A stretch of DNA of 8,640 bases, from positions 1 through 8,640 of the forward strand of contig JAKAZF010000086.1 of the NCBI GenBank assembly GCA_021826605.1, in the 5' to 3' direction. A program made the translations under genes and the position numbers. The notes under the pieces are model-generated. The model was given only the letters and a program-made list of their open reading frames with translations, ran no database searches and was not told the DNA's origin. Source of the stretch: Planctomycetota bacterium. GTDB taxonomy: Bacteria > Planctomycetota > Phycisphaerae > WQYP01. This document shows positions 5,301 through 8,640 of this stretch, one piece after another; positions within the stretch are counted from its first letter, which is position 1; each line of letters starts with the position of its first letter.

Positions 5301-6866
5301 ATGACATTGAACATCGCGGATCGTAACGGTTCTGTTTCTATGAACAACGCTGAAAGAGTTGCATCCAACGCGGAACGCGGCAACTGCGGCGCGCAGAGCA
5401 AACGAACCGGAAAAGGCTGGATCAAGGCCGGCTTAATGGCCGGATTACTGGTGGGACTTGGTGGCTGCCAGACCAGCAGTCCGCTGGATTATCTGAATCT
5501 GGGAAATTCATTTTTGAATCCCGCTGAAGTTGGTCGCTTTGACAAGGCCAATCCATTTGGCCGCGTGCAGCCGGTAACCTGGCCGATTCTGGATTCATTG
5601 GCGGTAAATGATCCGCCGGCCGGCGCCTGGCCCGATTCGACGCCCCCGACACCGGCGGACTTGCTGCCGGTACACAAGCCATATGTGCTGGGTGCGGGCG
5701 ATGTATTATCCATTTCAGTATTTGAACTTGTTGTACCTGGACAGGAATCGGTACAAACACGGCAGATTAATACGCAGGGCAATATCACACTTGATTTTGT
5801 GGGCCAGATTCATGCGGCGGGAATGACGACGCGGCAACTGCGGCAGGAAATTGTTCACAAATTAATTCAAAGCGGCCAGATGGCCGCACCAGGCCCCCAC
5901 CAGCCCGGCCCGCAGGTGAATGTAGATCTCACCGAAGCCCGCCGCCGGGTATTTTCGGTTATTGGTGCCGCCAATCACCCCGGAACCTACAACATTATGT
6001 CTCCGGACTTCCGCCTGCTGGATGCTTTGGCATTGGCCGGCGACGTTCCGCAGACGCCTGGCATGGATTATCTATATATTATCCGGCGGGTGGAAAAAGA
6101 AACGCCCAAGACCGCGGAAGCTGCCACTTCCACCGGTTCACAAACCGGCGGGCAAACCAATATGCTTAATGAAATCGCCAATCAGTTGCAAAGTGGGAAA
6201 GCGCCAACCAATCCCAACCGCGCAACGGAAAGCAATCTGATGAATCAGGCGATGGAACAAACCGGTACCACCAGCAGCGGACGGTTTGTGTATGTCAATG
6301 GCCAATGGGAGCGCATTGGCGGAGCAGCTCCCGCCACCGCTCCGGCACACTTCAGCTTTAACGCAAATAAGAAATCCGCTGAGTCTGGTTATCCGGGCGA
6401 AGTGATTATCCGCATTAACCTTAAGAAATTGATGGCGGGCGACCCGCGTTATAACGTGGTTATCCACTCCGGCGATGTTATTAATGTTCCACCATTGAAA
6501 CCATCGGTTTACTTTGTGATGGGTAATGTCGGACGGCCAGGGGTATATTCCATGACCGGACAGAAGTTGACCCTGGAACAGGCAATCGCGGCGGCGGGAA
6601 ACTTCGGCCCGTTGGCCATACCCCGACGGTGTGAACTCATCCGCCGCATTGGACATAATCAGGAAACAACGATTCAGGTTAACATGCAGGCAATATTCAG
6701 CGGTCAGGAGCCGGATATTTTCCTGAAACCGTATGATACTCTGAATGTTGGCACCGATTTCTTCGCGGCGCCGCTGGCGATTATTCGCAATGGCCTGTCG
6801 GCCAGCTACGGCTTCGGCTTTACTTATGATCGGAACTACTACATCCAGCCGACGATTATTCAGTAG
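5301..6866 (+). CDS. Wza-like polysaccharide export lipoprotein with two SLBB domains
   Basis: A 521-residue outer-membrane lipoprotein of the polysaccharide export (Wza/OtnA) family, which forms the secretion channel for exopolysaccharide. The N-terminus has a long polar stretch, then KGWIKAGLMAGLLVGLGGC with the lipobox LGGC and acceptor Cys56. The Poly_export domain starts at about 128 (YVLGAGDVLSISVFE) and runs to about 212. The first SLBB domain (from 214, with VIGAANHPGTYNI) is interrupted after IIRR (260-263) by about 100 residues rich in Gln, Thr, Gly, Asn and Ala. It resumes at VIIRINLKKLMAGD (368 on) and GDVINVPP. The second SLBB (about 402-470) has VMGNVGRPGVYSM. The C-terminus holds FFAAPLAIIRNGL, the likely membrane helix position, and an aromatic tail. 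Length exceeds E. coli Wza (about 380) mainly because of the insertion and N-terminus. It is followed after 140 bp, with a terminator, by the exosortase gene, consistent with joint EPS and exosortase loci. Confidence 0.92.
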   Translation: MTLNIADRNGSVSMNNAERVASNAERGNCGAQSKRTGKGWIKAGLMAGLLVGLGGCQTSSPLDYLNLGNSFLNPAEVGRFDKANPFGRVQPVTWPILDSLAVNDPPAGAWPDSTPPTPADLLPVHKPYVLGAGDVLSISVFELVVPGQESVQTRQINTQGNITLDFVGQIHAAGMTTRQLRQEIVHKLIQSGQMAAPGPHQPGPQVNVDLTEARRRVFSVIGAANHPGTYNIMSPDFRLLDALALAGDVPQTPGMDYLYIIRRVEKETPKTAEAATSTGSQTGGQTNMLNEIANQLQSGKAPTNPNRATESNLMNQAMEQTGTTSSGRFVYVNGQWERIGGAAPATAPAHFSFNANKKSAESGYPGEVIIRINLKKLMAGDPRYNVVIHSGDVINVPPLKPSVYFVMGNVGRPGVYSMTGQKLTLEQAIAAAGNFGPLAIPRRCELIRRIGHNQETTIQVNMQAIFSGQEPDIFLKPYDTLNVGTDFFAAPLAIIRNGLSASYGFGFTYDRNYYIQPTIIQ

Positions 6867-6923
6867 TCTCCGCGATCGCCGTTTGCGAGCCTGCTGTTGA
6901 TGCGTTGATTTGGCCAGGAGAAA

Positions 6924-6946
6924 GTTCCTCGCTGGGAACGTTTTTT
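6924..6946 (+). terminator. Rho-independent terminator after the export gene
   Basis: GTTCC (6924-6928) pairs with GGAAC (6935-6939), with an optional T-G pair closing the loop, and is followed by G and six Ts (6941-6946). It lies 57 nt past the export gene stop and 60 nt before the exosortase ATG. Partial read-through may still feed the exosortase gene, since no good promoter was seen between them. Confidence 0.65.
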
Positions 6947-7006
6947 GGAAAAGCAAGCCCCGCCGGCGGCATCAGACATATATGGATTGCAACCGGAGCA
7001 TGACAC

Positions 7007-8014
7007 ATGCCGGCCTCAGAAACCTCCAGCGCTTCTTCTGGTAGCGGGTCAGCCCCGTCCGGTAAGCCCTTGCGCTATGATTATGTTGCCAGCATTGAGT
7101 CCACGAAATCGCCAAAAAGTGAATTGCCCGGATACATTTTAGCGGTCATTGCCGGCGTTGCCGTATTGTTTTACCTTCTGTACCGCATTAACTTCGAGCA
7201 ATTGGTCCATGTATGGAGCACGAATCCCAATTTCAGCCAGGGTTTTCTGATTCCCGTGATCAGTGCAATGTTTATATATCTGCGATGGAATACGTTGCGG
7301 AACCTGCCCATTAAGCCGACGTACATCGGATTGATATTGCTGATGTTCGGGGTGTTTGGACAGGTTCTGTTCCGGATTACCGGACAGGAACAGTTTTCAG
7401 ATCTAAGCATGCTGGTGGTGCTGTTCGGTTTAGCATTGTGGCTGCTGGGCTGGCAGCAGATGAAAATCCTGTGGCTGCCGATATGTTATTTGTTATTCAT
7501 GATAAACCCGCCGCAGGCATTGTATGTGAAGCTCACCACGCCGCTGCAATCCATAGCCGCATCAGGCGGTGCGCACATGCTGCTTCTTTTTGGCATTCAT
7601 GCGTATCGGGAGGCAACACAGATTCACCTTCAGGTGGGTGATAAATGGCCGTCGCTGAATGTGGCGCAGGCGTGCAGCGGCATACGCATGCTGACCGCTT
7701 TTTTCGCACTGGCGGTAGCACTGGCTTATTCCACCAACCGGCCCATGTGGCAAAAACTTGCGTTATCCTTGTGCGCTTTGCCCATTGCCATATTTGTCAA
7801 CGCCCTGAGGGTCACGCTTTCAGGCGTGCTGTTTGCCTATGCCGGTTCGGAATGGGCACGCGGCAGCACGCACGCAAGTCTGGGACTGCTGATGCTTATT
7901 CCCGCGGGCCTGCTGCAGCTCGGTGCCGCCAAATTAATTGATCTTTTTGAAGAAAATCTGTTTGTGGAAGATGGCCCGCAACATGGTCACTCCGGACAGG
8001 AGGCAAAAGTATGA
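7007..8014 (+). CDS. Exosortase/archaeosortase family transpeptidase-like membrane protein
   Basis: A 335-residue integral membrane protein with about eight helices after a polar, Ser-rich N-terminal tail (1-41). Exosortases are thought to cleave PEP-CTERM sorting signals at the cytoplasmic membrane and pass the protein on to surface or EPS attachment. The proposed catalytic triad is visible: Cys223 in VAQACSGIRM, Arg268 in VNALRVTLSG and His289 in STHASLGLL. The helix between the Cys and Arg motifs (TAFFALAVALAY) is typical. The last helix (about 294-313) is followed by an acidic/His-rich tail. A GGAG site (6995-6998) lies 8 nt before the ATG. The stop overlaps the next start by 4 bp (ATGA), which implies translational coupling to the EpsI-like gene. 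I cannot assign a numbered exosortase subtype. No PEP-CTERM protein is present in the window, so its substrates must lie elsewhere. Confidence 0.93.
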   Translation: MPASETSSASSGSGSAPSGKPLRYDYVASIESTKSPKSELPGYILAVIAGVAVLFYLLYRINFEQLVHVWSTNPNFSQGFLIPVISAMFIYLRWNTLRNLPIKPTYIGLILLMFGVFGQVLFRITGQEQFSDLSMLVVLFGLALWLLGWQQMKILWLPICYLLFMINPPQALYVKLTTPLQSIAASGGAHMLLLFGIHAYREATQIHLQVGDKWPSLNVAQACSGIRMLTAFFALAVALAYSTNRPMWQKLALSLCALPIAIFVNALRVTLSGVLFAYAGSEWARGSTHASLGLLMLIPAGLLQLGAAKLIDLFEENLFVEDGPQHGHSGQEAKV

Positions 8015-8640
8015 GCGACAAAACTTTATCCGTAAAGAAACTGTTACCTCCCATGGTCGCAATGGGCGTTCTTGTGGCAGGCCTGGTATCGCTGACCATA
8101 GCCTCAAATGCCTTTAATGTGGTCCTGCAAAAGATCCACACGCCTTTGCAGGCTCCACTGCGGAGTCTTCCCAAAAAGCTCGGGCAATGGGTCATGCCCA
8201 AGGGCGCGGTCGATCAGCGGCTGTCCGCGGAAATTGTCCAGGTACTCGGCACGCACCATTATCTTTTACGACCCTATGTTAATACCAAAATGCCGCCTGG
8301 CGAGCCAGGTTCGCAGGTGCGGGTGAATCTGAATTATTACCCCACCGATTTTGCCACGCCGCATGTTCCAAATGTCTGCTGGGCAGGCGTGGGCATGAAG
8401 CGCATCCATGATACGTTCATCACCATTCATCATGTGCCGCACGCAGACGGCACATATTCCAATTTGACGATGCGGTTTCTCTCATTTTATGCACCTAAAA
8501 TGAGCGATTCCGGGATTCCATTGAGTTTGAATCAGCACCGTGGGCGGTACGTGAATGTGGCGTATGTATTCCAGGTGGACGGTCGATATGTGCCCAACCC
8601 CGAGCAGGTAAGCGAGTTATTCTGGCGTACCACCAGCAAA
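8011..8640 (+). CDS. Exosortase-associated EpsI-like protein (DUF3485), 3' end outside window
   Basis: 210 codons are visible and the frame remains open at the right edge. Residues 13-32 form one hydrophobic N-terminal helix, which anchors the protein with its body outside the cytoplasmic membrane. The body shows the EpsI/DUF3485 pattern: an early LPKKLGQWVMP segment (about 53-63), then VRVNLNYYPTDF (about 106-117). A conserved Cys-Gly-Gly region follows, as VCWAGVGMK (Cys123), and later LTMRFLSFYAP. Proteins of this family are encoded beside, or fused to, exosortases in EPS loci; their biochemical role is not settled. An AGGAGG ribosome-binding site (7998-8003) lies 7 nt before the ATG, inside the exosortase gene, and the start overlaps that gene's stop. 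Family lengths of about 200-230 residues suggest the end is close to the edge. Confidence 0.85.
   Translation, partial: MSDKTLSVKKLLPPMVAMGVLVAGLVSLTIASNAFNVVLQKIHTPLQAPLRSLPKKLGQWVMPKGAVDQRLSAEIVQVLGTHHYLLRPYVNTKMPPGEPGSQVRVNLNYYPTDFATPHVPNVCWAGVGMKRIHDTFITIHHVPHADGTYSNLTMRFLSFYAPKMSDSGIPLSLNQHRGRYVNVAYVFQVDGRYVPNPEQVSELFWRTTSK

Noticed and set aside
6138..6956. 272-codon open frame on the minus strand across the export gene
   Set aside because: It is antisense to a well-supported lipoprotein gene and its product is Arg/Ser-rich without family features, as expected for a complement of GC-rich coding DNA.
7007..8640. A PEP-CTERM sorting signal in the window
   Set aside because: No encoded C-terminus shows a Pro-Glu-Pro motif followed by a hydrophobic helix and basic tail.

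Overview
The window looks like a chromosomal segment of a Gram-negative-type bacterium, most likely from the Planctomycetota (possibly Phycisphaerae) or a close PVC relative. The reasons are indirect: a McsA/McsB protein-arginine kinase pair sits next to an outer-membrane polysaccharide export lipoprotein, an exosortase and an EpsI-like protein, and McsA carries a Cys-x-x-Asp-Tyr variant of its last zinc knuckle that I recall from planctomycete homologues. Base composition and codon use look even across the window. I saw no insertion sequence, tRNA, rRNA or CRISPR array.

Region 1 (1-3107) is an efflux module. A HlyD/MacA-type periplasmic adaptor (minus strand, running off the left edge) lies behind a MarR-family regulator on the same strand. 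A 12-helix MFS transporter is divergently transcribed. The 209-bp divergent gap holds a good sigma70-type promoter so close to the MFS start codon that its mRNA should be leaderless, and a probable -10 box for the marR-adaptor operon. The simplest reading is that the MarR protein controls both drug or solute export units.

Region 2 (3108-5016) is mcsA-mcsB, a two-gene unit for arginine phosphorylation in protein quality control. It has its own candidate promoter, a leader with two tandem hairpins, and a terminator region with a U-tract. Unlike the classical Firmicutes operon there is no ctsR or clpC beside it. Both proteins show deviations from the Bacillus pattern: a lost zinc Cys in McsA and RKxxRA instead of RDxxRA in the McsB phosphoarginine-binding domain.

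Region 3 (5017-8640) is the start of an exopolysaccharide/exosortase locus. A long regulatory stretch holds two promoter-like elements of identical spacing 76 bp apart, an inverted repeat and a 42-nt imperfect hairpin. It precedes a Wza-like export lipoprotein with a roughly 100-residue low-complexity insertion inside its first SLBB domain. After a terminator come an eight-helix exosortase with its Cys-Arg-His triad and an overlapping EpsI-like (DUF3485) gene that runs off the right edge. Together these genes should export a polysaccharide and process or anchor PEP-CTERM-type surface proteins, but no PEP-CTERM substrate lies in the window. All major genes belong to known families; the most novel material is in the regulatory DNA and the family-atypical residues.
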